From Phycisphaerales bacterium (GTDB lineage Bacteria; Planctomycetota; Phycisphaerae; Phycisphaerales; UBA1924): 34,212 nt of DNA. Below the pieces are notes generated by a model. That model was not told the origin of the DNA and made no database searches. It was given only the letters and a program-made list of their open reading frames with translations. Below, piece after piece: positions 1 to 6,883 of the stretch. Every line of letters starts with the position of its first letter. Positions within the stretch are counted from its first letter, which is position 1. The stretch spans positions 1 to 34,212 of the forward strand of contig WFPK01000107.1 in NCBI GenBank assembly GCA_015487555.1, read 5' to 3'. The position numbers were made by a program, and so were the translations under genes.

Positions 1-7
1 AAACCGG

Positions 8-271
8 TTAGTCCTCAAACCCAAAGCCCTTGATCGGAATGGCGCCTTGTTTGGCGACCAGGGTTGCAAGTTTGCTGTAGGCCTCGTCACGGGCAGCTTG
101 TTGGGTCTCTTTCGATGCTGTTTTGCTCAATCGCTGGCTGTTGATCTCGCAGGTGGCGATGGCTTTGAACCACTGTTTCTTGGGCGGGCGATAGGGCTGT
201 CCAGGTGGTGTTTTGATGGGCTTTGGGCGATCGACGATGCGGACGCCAATCTTGATTGCTTGCTTACTCAT
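8..271 (-). CDS. Small basic hypothetical protein (87 aa)
   Basis: I do not recognise a family with certainty. The ATG at 271 is preceded by AAAGGGCAGCG, a usable ribosome binding site; the reading frame stays open upstream but runs through the tRNA, so that extension is rejected. The first 30 residues are basic and proline-rich (KPIKTPPGQPYRPPKKQW). The second half, from about residue 35 to 75, reads as a strand followed by a long Ala/Lys-rich helix (SKTASKETQQAARDEAYSKL). This vaguely recalls the C-terminal half of a double-stranded-RNA-binding domain, but the similarity is too weak for a call. The gene lies directly downstream of the tRNA on the same strand, 41 bases away, and could share its transcript. 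Real gene: fairly likely; function: unknown. Confidence 0.6.
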   Translation of the reverse strand: MSKQAIKIGVRIVDRPKPIKTPPGQPYRPPKKQWFKAIATCEINSQRLSKTASKETQQAARDEAYSKLATLVAKQGAIPIKGFGFED

Positions 272-312
272 CGCTGCCCTTTGCCTGGTATACGCTGTCG
301 TTTGAAAGAAAA

Positions 313-385
313 TAGCCCCGCCCGGATTCGAACCGGGGACCGAGCGATTATGAGTCGCGAGCTCTAACCGCTGAGCTACGGGGCC
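313..385 (-). tRNA. tRNA with CAU anticodon, probably tRNA-Ile2 (lysidine type)
   Basis: A complete 73-base cloverleaf is visible on the minus strand. The 7-bp acceptor stem pairs GGCCCCG with CGGGGCT (one G-U pair); TA at positions 8-9, a D arm AGCTCAGCGGTTAGAGCT, and a T arm CCCGG-TTCGAAT-CCGGG are present. The anticodon loop is CTCATAA on a GCGA/TCGC stem, giving anticodon CAU. The discriminator base is A and CCA is not encoded. The anticodon arm GCGACTCATAATCGC matches the minor isoleucine tRNA of Escherichia coli (ileX type), whose C34 is changed to lysidine by TilS, better than elongator Met tRNAs known to me. An elongator methionine identity cannot be excluded by eye. Confidence 0.93.
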
Positions 386-392
386 GAGTGAT

Positions 393-439
393 TCATGAAC
401 GGTTTCATGATCGGGCAATGGTACGCCCAATCTGGGCGT
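393..439. other. Two short perfect inverted repeats between trpA and the tRNA
   Basis: TCATGAA-cggt-TTCATGA (393-410) lies 8 bases before the 5' end of the tRNA. ACGCCCA-atc-TGGGCGT (423-439) lies 3 bases after the trpA stop. Neither is followed by a T-run on the minus strand, so a classic intrinsic terminator is not supported. They may be processing or 3'-end stabilising hairpins. Confidence 0.5.
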
Positions 440-442
440 GTG

Positions 443-1255
443 TCAGAACTGATCCATGGATACAAGCCCCGTCGCCAGCTCCGTCACCGCCAGCTCGGCT
501 TCGACAACATAATCCTGGTTTCGCTGGTGGGTTTCGATGAGCCTGCGAACCAAGGCACTGCCCACGATCGCCCCGTCGGCATGGGCAACGATCTTGCTCA
601 CATGCTCGGGGGTCGAGATCCCGAATCCGCACGCGATCGGGGTGCTGGCCTTCTTGCGGATACTGCGGACACGATCAGAAATATCAGGCACATCGCGCGA
701 CTCGCCCGTGATCCCTGCGCGGGCCAGGAGATACGCGAACCCCGTCGATGCCTTGGCGATCTCCACCGCCCGATCGTTTGGCGTGGTGGGGGAGATCAAA
801 AGTGTCATTGTCAGCCCATTGTCCTTGCAGGCTTTGCGATAGACTTCGGATTCGCCCAATGTCAGATCGGGAAAAATACATCCATCGAACCCGGCGTCGG
901 CTGCAAGCTTTGTAAACGCATCAGGCCCGCCCATCGCAATCACGATACTCACCGAGACCATCGCAACAAGTCCGATCGTCAGCTCGTCACGCACCGATTT
1001 GACCTGCTCGAAGATCATCGTGGGGGTGATGCCCTTTTCGAGCGCGGTGTGCATCGCAGCCGCAATCGTCGGCCCATCGGCAACAGGATCAGAATAGGGA
1101 AACCCGACCTCAACTACCGCAGCGCCCGCAGCCTGCATCGCAGGCAAAAGCTTGGGCAGCGCGTCGAGCTCGGGTGAACCCGCACACACAAACGGGAGCA
1201 GCGCGGGGTGCCCGGATTCCTTGGCGTCGGCAAATGCAGCGGTGATTCGGTTCAT
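443..1255 (-). CDS. trpA: Tryptophan synthase alpha subunit
   Basis: Cleaves indole-3-glycerol phosphate to indole and glyceraldehyde 3-phosphate, the first half-reaction of the TrpAB complex. At 270 aa it has the usual family length. The two catalytic acids sit exactly where they do in E. coli: Glu49 in VVEVGFPYSDP and Asp60 in PVADGP. The TIM-barrel phosphate-binding segments GFGIST and GAIVGSALV are present near the C-terminus. The start ATG overlaps the stop of the upstream map gene by four bases (ATGA), so translation is probably coupled. No trpB or other trp gene is in the window, so the partner subunit must be encoded elsewhere. Assignment is firm. Confidence 0.97.
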   Translation of the reverse strand: MNRITAAFADAKESGHPALLPFVCAGSPELDALPKLLPAMQAAGAAVVEVGFPYSDPVADGPTIAAAMHTALEKGITPTMIFEQVKSVRDELTIGLVAMVSVSIVIAMGGPDAFTKLAADAGFDGCIFPDLTLGESEVYRKACKDNGLTMTLLISPTTPNDRAVEIAKASTGFAYLLARAGITGESRDVPDISDRVRSIRKKASTPIACGFGISTPEHVSKIVAHADGAIVGSALVRRLIETHQRNQDYVVEAELAVTELATGLVSMDQF

Positions 1256-2073
1256 CGTGTGATTACATCCATGACATCTTGAAGCCCATCGGTCAAAATC
1301 CGAGGCCCATCGGTGGTGACGAGCACATCGTGCTCATAATGCACCGAGAGCGAATGGTCCGCAGTATAAATCGGCCATTGTTTGTGCCCCTGCTCGATCT
1401 CGCCAGTTCCGATTCCGATCATTGGTTCAACGGCGACCAATGCCCCGGGTTCGATGGTGCTGGGGCCATCGGGCCATTCACGAGGATGGGCCGGGATCAC
1501 ATTGGAAATCCAAGGTGGCGTATGGAGCTTTCGCCCATACCCATGCCCGCCGAGCCCGCGGATGAGATGGAACCCGTAGTCCGTCTCGACGATCCGCTGC
1601 ACTGTCCTCGCCCAGTCAAGCCAGGTGTTGCCCGGGCGGATTTGCTCGATGCCTTGGGCGAGTGATTCTTTGCCCGAATCCGTCAGTTTCTTGACCTGAG
1701 GCGACATCTCCCCAAACACATAAGTCCACGCCGCATCGCCCATCCACCCGCGATACTTCACCCCGATATCAATCGAGAGCACATCACCCGCTTTGAGTGG
1801 GTCAAGGTAGTACCCAGCGGTGCCATGCACCACACAATCGTTGAGGCTCAGGCACGCCTGCGATGGGAAGGGGGGCAAGCCGCCGGTGCGATATTTGTGG
1901 AAACAAGATTTGCACCCCAGATCATCAAGCGTTTCAAGCACAAACCGGTCAATCTGGGCCAGTGTGACGCCGGCATGGAGAAAATCGGCGATCCGGTGAT
2001 GGGTTTCGACGACTTTCTGGGCTGCGACATAGGCAGCTTCGACATCGGCATTGGATTTGACAGCGGTGGTCAT
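1252..2073 (-). CDS. map: Methionine aminopeptidase, type I
   Basis: Removes the initiator methionine from nascent proteins, a cytoplasmic metalloenzyme of the M24 'pita-bread' fold. The 273-aa length fits type Ia enzymes. All expected ligands are visible: His83 (VVHG), Asp102 (IDIGV), Asp113 (GDAAWT), His177 (GGHGYG), Glu216 (VAVEPM) and Glu247 (YEHDVLVT). An N-terminal zinc-binding extension is absent. The ATG at 2073 is only 8 bases downstream of a perfect TATAAT, with no ribosome binding site, which suggests a leaderless or nearly leaderless message. It is followed without a gap by trpA, an unusual pairing because map usually sits with secY/infA in bacteria. Confidence 0.97.
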   Translation of the reverse strand: MTTAVKSNADVEAAYVAAQKVVETHHRIADFLHAGVTLAQIDRFVLETLDDLGCKSCFHKYRTGGLPPFPSQACLSLNDCVVHGTAGYYLDPLKAGDVLSIDIGVKYRGWMGDAAWTYVFGEMSPQVKKLTDSGKESLAQGIEQIRPGNTWLDWARTVQRIVETDYGFHLIRGLGGHGYGRKLHTPPWISNVIPAHPREWPDGPSTIEPGALVAVEPMIGIGTGEIEQGHKQWPIYTADHSLSVHYEHDVLVTTDGPRILTDGLQDVMDVITR

Positions 2074-2081
2074 AAGAACTC

Positions 2082-2087
2082 ATTATA
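2082..2087 (-). promoter_or_regulatory. Promoter -10 box (TATAAT) for map-trpA
   Basis: A perfect TATAAT ends 8 bases before the map ATG, placing the transcript start at or within a couple of bases of the start codon. A weak -35 candidate, TTAGAA, lies 18 bases upstream. Confidence 0.7.
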
Positions 2088-2169
2088 GGTGGGGGATTGG
2101 AGCAGTTCTAAACTGGTATCGTGTATGCGGGCAATAATCCGATACAAGAACCACCAAGATACCACCAAG

Positions 2170-3228
2170 ATGCAGATAGCACTGATTGTCAATCCGAGGT
2201 CCGGGCGTGGAAAAGCCGACAAAGCGGCCAGTTTACTCAATGCAGAGCTCGCCAAACGCGGGCACAAGGTCTCGACGCTCGAAATGGGCACAGATCATTC
2301 CACGCTTCAATCGCAGATTGCCGACGCAGACCGGGTGGTCGTCCTTGGAGGCGATGGAACCGTGCATCATCTCTTGGAGATACTCGCGGACACCCAAACC
2401 CCGATGTACCATTTCGGCACTGGCACCGCGAACCTGATCTGCAAAGCGTTCGGGATGGCCCAATCGCCCGAGCAAGTCGCAGCCCATCTCGAAGCCGAGA
2501 TTGACCCGATCCGTGTCGATCTACCCACATGCAACGGGCGGCCATTCCTCATCATGGTCTCGCTGGGCATCGACGCATCGGTGATCCATCGGTTTGAAGA
2601 GGCCAGATCGCGCAAGGGTGGGTATCGAGCGTATATTCAACCTGTTCTCCGCGAGGTGATCTCGCCTCGACCGGCGCGGTTTATGATCGAAACGAATACT
2701 CACCCCCCTGCTCAACCCCCCGCTCAACACGCTGGTATCCTCGTCATCGCCAATCTCCGCTCCTACGGCGGCGGGTTCAACCCATGCCCCGATGCCAATC
2801 CGACCGATGGGCAGCTCGATGCGGTTGTGATCCCGTGCACCAGCTCGATCGGCGCGGGCATCAGCTACGGATTCCTCAAAGCTCGGCGAACTTCATCAAA
2901 GATGAAACGGTTCGTGTCAGATTCGTTCCGAATCACCAGCAAACACACCCCCGCATTCGTCCAAGTCGATGGCGAAAAGGCGTCGCGGGTGCCGGGGCTT
3001 GTGGATGGAAGGCTGGAACCCGGGAATCGTCTTGAGATAGTGATGAGTAAACGGCATATCCTGATCCACGCTCCCAAATACCAAGAACCCGAAGAACGGC
3101 AGGCAAGGTCCGATAATGTATCTTCTGTAAAATGGAGCCGGGGCGTTGCGATTCCTGTGGTACAGGTGCGACATGGGCGGGAAGAGAAAGAAGATATACA
3201 GAGCGAAGATATACAGAGCATCGCATAA
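2170..3228 (+). CDS. Diacylglycerol/sphingosine kinase-like lipid kinase
   Basis: Member of the DAGK catalytic-domain family (DgkB/YegS/LCB5-like), which phosphorylates lipid hydroxyls such as diacylglycerol at the inner membrane face. From the chosen ATG it is 352 aa. The N-terminal nucleotide-binding part shows VNPRSGRGK (residues 7-15), the hallmark GGDGT (60-64) and FGTGTANL (82-89). A second beta-rich domain follows, with GGGFNPCPDA and an FVQVDGEKA-like segment as in YegS. The start at 2170 is preferred because the protein then begins with MQIALIVNPRSG as its relatives do; an in-frame ATG at 2125 is possible. About 45 residues at the C-terminus (after HAPKYQEPEE) look non-conserved and end in a duplicated EDIQS. 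The exact lipid substrate cannot be read from sequence. Confidence 0.88.
   Translation: MQIALIVNPRSGRGKADKAASLLNAELAKRGHKVSTLEMGTDHSTLQSQIADADRVVVLGGDGTVHHLLEILADTQTPMYHFGTGTANLICKAFGMAQSPEQVAAHLEAEIDPIRVDLPTCNGRPFLIMVSLGIDASVIHRFEEARSRKGGYRAYIQPVLREVISPRPARFMIETNTHPPAQPPAQHAGILVIANLRSYGGGFNPCPDANPTDGQLDAVVIPCTSSIGAGISYGFLKARRTSSKMKRFVSDSFRITSKHTPAFVQVDGEKASRVPGLVDGRLEPGNRLEIVMSKRHILIHAPKYQEPEERQARSDNVSSVKWSRGVAIPVVQVRHGREEKEDIQSEDIQSIA
3190..3219 (+). repeat. Perfect 15-bp tandem duplication
   Basis: GAAGATATACAGAGC occurs twice head to tail at 3190-3204 and 3205-3219, inside the last codons of the lipid kinase. It keeps the frame and encodes EDIQS-EDIQS, followed by IA and the stop codon. 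It looks like a recent in-frame slippage or duplication event. Confidence 0.9.
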
Positions 3229-3294
3229 AAGAGGTCCCGATGGGGTTGGGGAGGCGTAGAGTGCGTGCATATGCAGGGCAGCTGAAGAGATGAG

Positions 3295-4914
3295 ATGAGC
3301 GACAAGCAACACCACCAATCCAACGATGATTTCGATCCCACAGCCATCCGGCTTCCGATCCTTGATTGTGATCAGGAGGACATGGTTGGCGTGCCTTCGT
3401 TTGCCCAGCCGAGCATTGACCTTGATGAGGATGCCAAAGTCGCGGATGATGGGCGGTTCCGGTCGGGCAAGCTCAAAGGGCTCACGATGGGCGCTGCGAT
3501 CTTTGTGCTCGCTTGGCCTGTCGTGCTCGAATCGTTCCTCAACTCGCTTGTGGGACTCGTGGATACCAAACTCTCCGCTTCACTCACCAACGGCGAGGCC
3601 GCCACCGACGCCATCGGAGGCGCCAGCTACATCATGTGGCTCATCGGGCTCATCATCATGGCCATCGGGGTTGGAGCGACCGCATTGATCGCTCGGTCAG
3701 TCGGGAAAGGGCGATTAGGCGTCGCCAATGTCGTTCTTGGGCAGGCTTTGACGCTTTCGCTGATCGCCGGGGTGGTGATCGGGTTCCTGGTCTACTTCCT
3801 GTCCTCTCCGATCACCCAACTGCTCAACATGACCCCCGAGGCTTCGGCGTATTTTGATGACTACATGAAGATTATCGCATTGGGCACCCCCGCTGCTTCG
3901 ATGCTCTTTGCATTGATCGCCTGTTCGCGTGGTGCGGGGGATTCGATGTCGCCTTTGATCGCGATGATTGTGCGCAATGCGGTCAATATTGTCGTCAGCT
4001 GGCTCTTTTCAGGCGTCACCATTTTCGGGCTCACCAGCCCGCTGGGGCTTGATCTGGGCGTCAAAGGGATTGCACTGGGTACCGTCGTCGGCGACGCTGT
4101 TGGGGCCACAGTCATCCTTTCCATGGCCCTCTCGGGCAGGTGGGCGATTCGACTCAAACTCAGGCGAATGAAAATCCATGCCATCACGGTTTGGAGACTG
4201 GTTCGGCTTGGCGTGCCCAACTTCCTCGAAACCTTCGGCATGTGGATCGGGAACTTCTTCATCATTGCCTTTGTTGGGTTGCTCGCCCGGCAGATGAACT
4301 CCGATGGGCTTCTCGGGGCGCACATCATCGGGATTCGGATCGAGGCCTTCAGCTTTATGCCCGGATTCGGGATGGGGATCGCGGCAGCCTCGCTGGCGGG
4401 GCAATATATCGGGATGGGAAGGCCAGACCTTGCCAAAAAGGCGGTCTTTCGGTGCACGGTCATCGCGGCGACCATTATGGGGGCGATGGGGCTCGCCTTC
4501 ATCCTCTTTGCTCGCCCGTTGACCGCGATGCTCTCCGAGCAGCCTGCGCACCTGAAGCTGGTCCCCCCACTGCTCATTATCTGTGGCATCATCCAGATTC
4601 CCTTTGCGATCGGGATCGTGTTCCGCACCGCCATGCGCGGGGCAGGCGATGTTCGATGGGTCATGGGCATGACCTGGTTCTCGACCTATGCGCTTCGCCT
4701 GCCTTTGGCGTACATCATTTCGGGTGTGGATATCCCGATCCCCGAGTTCCTCGGCGGCGGGATGATCAACAATCCGCGATGGTTCGAGTCATGGTTTGGG
4801 CTCGAGCCGGGATTGACCGCCCTGTGGATTGCGCTCTGCAGTGAAATGACGATCCGAGGCGTCCTCTTTGCGATTCGGTTCTATCATGGCGGCTGGCTCA
4901 AGGCAAAGGTGTAG
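3295..4914 (+). CDS. MATE-family multidrug/cation exporter
   Basis: Integral inner-membrane antiporter of the MATE (NorM/DinF) family, expected to expel cationic organic compounds in exchange for Na+ or H+. At 539 aa it is longer than the usual 450-480 because of an acidic, soluble N-terminal extension of about 65 residues before the first membrane segment (AIFVLAWPVVLESFLNS). About twelve hydrophobic segments follow. The two internal halves show the typical MATE pseudo-repeat: LVDTKLSA with GVGATALIARSVGKG in the first, and MPGFGMGIAAASLAGQYIG with ACSRGAGD/RTAMRGAGD style loops. The ATG follows GAAGAGATGAG, an acceptable ribosome binding site, 66 bases after the lipid kinase on the same strand. 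Substrate unknown. Confidence 0.92.
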   Translation: MSDKQHHQSNDDFDPTAIRLPILDCDQEDMVGVPSFAQPSIDLDEDAKVADDGRFRSGKLKGLTMGAAIFVLAWPVVLESFLNSLVGLVDTKLSASLTNGEAATDAIGGASYIMWLIGLIIMAIGVGATALIARSVGKGRLGVANVVLGQALTLSLIAGVVIGFLVYFLSSPITQLLNMTPEASAYFDDYMKIIALGTPAASMLFALIACSRGAGDSMSPLIAMIVRNAVNIVVSWLFSGVTIFGLTSPLGLDLGVKGIALGTVVGDAVGATVILSMALSGRWAIRLKLRRMKIHAITVWRLVRLGVPNFLETFGMWIGNFFIIAFVGLLARQMNSDGLLGAHIIGIRIEAFSFMPGFGMGIAAASLAGQYIGMGRPDLAKKAVFRCTVIAATIMGAMGLAFILFARPLTAMLSEQPAHLKLVPPLLIICGIIQIPFAIGIVFRTAMRGAGDVRWVMGMTWFSTYALRLPLAYIISGVDIPIPEFLGGGMINNPRWFESWFGLEPGLTALWIALCSEMTIRGVLFAIRFYHGGWLKAKV

Positions 4915-5000
4915 GATAATCTTATCCATCTCCCTTGGAGGACTTGCTGAGGACCTGCGTGGCAATCGCATTGTTGAGGGACGATGGTACTTCAAACAGG

Positions 5001-5057
5001 CTTTCCCAGAGTGTTTCCCAAGCACTTTCCAAGGGCCTTCCAGAGGCTTTCCAAAAA
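5001..5057. repeat. Five-copy degenerate repeat with 11-12 bp period
   Basis: A YTTTCC core (GTTTCC in copy 2, CCTTCC in copy 4) begins at 5001, 5013, 5025, 5036 and 5047, each followed by an A/G-rich spacer such as CAGAGTG or AAGGG. The spacing of 12, 12, 11 and 11 bases is close to one helical turn. The run sits between the convergent MATE and dockerin genes and abuts the terminator. Confidence 0.7.
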
Positions 5058-5088
5058 CAAGGCACCCGAAGCCGGAGCTTCGGGTGCC
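5051..5088 (-). terminator. Intrinsic terminator of the dockerin protein gene
   Basis: On the minus strand a perfect 12-bp GC-rich stem, GGCACCCGAAGC pairing with GCTTCGGGTGCC, with a 4-base TCCG loop, is followed by TTGTTTTTGG. It lies 63 bases past the stop of the 5152-6474 gene. The plus-strand side is followed by GTTGGGTTTG, so weak bidirectional action for the MATE gene is possible. Confidence 0.9.
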
Positions 5089-5151
5089 GTTGGGTTTGTA
5101 TTGTCAATCTGAATCAGGAACTGACTCAGGTTGTCAAATCATCAACTTCGA

Positions 5152-6474
5152 TTATGGGCAGCCAGCGCTGAATGCGGTGAGGAATGCCGAGATATCGAAG
5201 AAGTTCCATGCGCCGTTGCCATCGAAATCTGCCTGTGGATCCTGAGCTGCGAAGAGCGCGAGGAACTCGGAGATATCGAAGAAGTTCAACGAGCCGTCAC
5301 CGTTGATGTCAGCAGCACATCCTTCTTGTACGCCGCCTGGGCCGTAGAGTGCGTGCTCAAACGAAGCACCTGGGGTGTACCCTGGGCCTCCTGGGAGTGG
5401 AGCGCTTGAGCACTCGAACCCACCGAACCAGAAGAATCCAGCGTGGAGGATTTCGCCGCTACCGGGCAGTGGTGGTGCGTAGATAGCGAATGCATCTTCC
5501 TGACCAGTTGCACCTGGCATTGCGGTGTCGAGGTCCCATGTCCAAGTCCCGTCACCGTTGTCGATGGCTGTACCTTCGCCAGCACCGAAGCTGATCCCGA
5601 TGGTCTTCATCGAGTCGGCGAAGTCGCCGTCGATGACGCCGTCGCCGTCGAGGTCACGAGTACCTGGCTGAGCGAAGCGGACTGACCATGCCCAGTCGAA
5701 GAGACCATCGCCGTCGAGGTCTGAATCGAGTGCACCATCAAAGTCACGGTCCCAACCAGCGATTGGCCCGTCTGGGAGGACACCGTTCGGGTCAGGGACA
5801 AGGTTGTTGCCGAATGCTGCACCTTGGAGATCGCCATCGGAGTCACCGATTTCGAAGCTCAGCGAGGTGGTGAATGTACCGACGAGGTCGATGTCTGCGG
5901 TGTAGCCTGTGAGGGCGTCAGCACCGAAGATGTTCCCTGGAAGGTCGATGAGCATGAAGGAGATCAATGGGAGACGGGTCGAGCGGTTCTCGACGCGACC
6001 GTTGTCTGCATCCCAGTAGGTCCACTCGCCAGCAAGGCCAGGGACGCCGTCGCCGATACCATCGGAGTCGGTGTCGGTGTCATCGTGGCCGGTGACCCAG
6101 TCGATGTGAACCATGTCAACAACCGTGTCGAGGGCAATATCGCCAAAGTCAAGGTTGGTGATATCGGTGGCCAGTGAGGTGGTACCCGAGTTGTTGTCAA
6201 CTCCGAAGAACCACGAAGTGGTGTAGCCAAGCTCGGCACACTGGTTTGGAACCAGCGATGACCAGAGTGGGAAGCTGTCATCAAGACCAGCGCCGATGGT
6301 TTCACCATCGTTGATCACAGTGACCACTTTTTCACCGGTTGCGATGTTAAAGTAAATATGGGCGGCATCAATCACATTACCATTGGTAGGTGAAAGTGTC
6401 GTTGGCGATGATGCCATAGCGGTACCGGCAAAACCGGCAGCCAGGGCAAGACTCAGTGCACTCTTCGCTTTCAT
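5152..6474 (-). CDS. Secreted Ca-binding protein with C-terminal GC-type dockerin domain
   Basis: The 440-aa protein starts at the ATG at 6474, preceded by a strong AAGAGGAGC ribosome binding site. Residues 1-22 form a Sec signal peptide (MKAKSALSLALAAGFAGTAMA, cut near ASS). The central part has no family I recognise. It carries Asp/Gly-rich Ca-binding loops resembling thrombospondin-3 repeats at about 131-143 (DDTDTDSDGIGDG), 211-217, 242-260 and 274-284. Residues 388-427 hold a dockerin-like pair of 12-residue EF loops, DINGDGSLNFFD and DFDGNGAWNFFD, and the chain ends in SAGCP. Such tails are typical of Phycisphaerae exported proteins and presumably mediate attachment or sorting at the cell surface. 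It has its own promoter, long leader and terminator, so it is a single-gene unit. Likely abundant; biological role unknown. Confidence 0.9.
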   Translation of the reverse strand: MKAKSALSLALAAGFAGTAMASSPTTLSPTNGNVIDAAHIYFNIATGEKVVTVINDGETIGAGLDDSFPLWSSLVPNQCAELGYTTSWFFGVDNNSGTTSLATDITNLDFGDIALDTVVDMVHIDWVTGHDDTDTDSDGIGDGVPGLAGEWTYWDADNGRVENRSTRLPLISFMLIDLPGNIFGADALTGYTADIDLVGTFTTSLSFEIGDSDGDLQGAAFGNNLVPDPNGVLPDGPIAGWDRDFDGALDSDLDGDGLFDWAWSVRFAQPGTRDLDGDGVIDGDFADSMKTIGISFGAGEGTAIDNGDGTWTWDLDTAMPGATGQEDAFAIYAPPLPGSGEILHAGFFWFGGFECSSAPLPGGPGYTPGASFEHALYGPGGVQEGCAADINGDGSLNFFDISEFLALFAAQDPQADFDGNGAWNFFDISAFLTAFSAGCP

Positions 6475-6750
6475 GGAAAAGCTCCTCTTTTTGATTAAAA
6501 ACTGTAAAACCACAACTCGATACTGATGCCGAAATGACATCAAGGAACGAACGATACAAGACCTAGCAGGAAAACCTGAAAAGCCTTCAACACATATTCT
6601 GCACCGCATCGAGGGTCTCTCTCCCCTTTGGGCCCTGCACTGCGTATGACTCGTACCGAATCCATAGACACTCAGCAGATTCCCAGCGGCGCTCCCCCAA
6701 GGAGAGCTTTGACCATGCACACATGGTCAGTCCCGTATCACTACGGTACA
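6475..6750 (-). other. Long, structured 5' leader of the dockerin protein gene
   Basis: About 275 bases lie between the predicted transcript start and the ATG at 6474, with no credible ORF. Near the 5' end, three adjacent perfect or near-perfect hairpins occur on the minus strand: CCGTA-gtga-TACGG (6733-6746), GACCATG-tgtg-CATGGTC (6711-6728) and GCTCTCC-ttg-GGGGAGC (6691-6707). I cannot match the arrangement to a known riboswitch class. The ribosome binding site GAGGAG at the 3' end is preceded by an A/T-rich stretch (ATCAAAAAGAGG). Confidence 0.5.
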
Positions 6751-6756
6751 GCTATG

Positions 6757-6784
6757 AATATACCTCATTGACGATCCCATGCAA
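6757..6784 (-). promoter_or_regulatory. Candidate promoter for the dockerin protein gene
   Basis: On the minus strand TTGCAT (6779-6784) is separated by 16 bases from TATATT (6757-6762). The expected start, near 6750, falls just ahead of the first leader hairpin. The rest of the gap up to carA (6785-6883) holds only a long-range complementary pair, GGGGAG at 6785-6790 with CTCCCC at 6833-6838. Confidence 0.5.
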
Positions 6785-6883
6785 GGGGAGAAATGCGGAA
6801 TATCCATAGTTTTTCAGTATTCATCCCGTGAACTCCCCATTTTTAGGACGCCCTGTTTGGGTAAAGTATGGCGGATTCAGTTG

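Noticed and set aside
272-430. N-terminal extension of the small minus-strand protein through the tRNA
   Set aside because: The extra 53 codons translate the tRNA itself. The ATG at 271 has a ribosome binding site.
395-1177. Long plus-strand ORF (260 codons) opposite trpA
   Set aside because: It is the antisense shadow of trpA: rich in Arg/His/Gly with no recognisable domain, while the minus strand encodes a complete TrpA with all catalytic residues.
4915-4930. Terminator for the MATE gene at GATAATCTTATC
   Set aside because: The stem is only 5 bp, A/T-rich and not followed by a T-run; the strong hairpin at 5061-5088 points the other way.
6601-6750. Known riboswitch (c-di-GMP, cobalamin or similar) in the dockerin leader
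   Set aside because: None of the conserved core strings of these classes could be found; only simple hairpins are visible.
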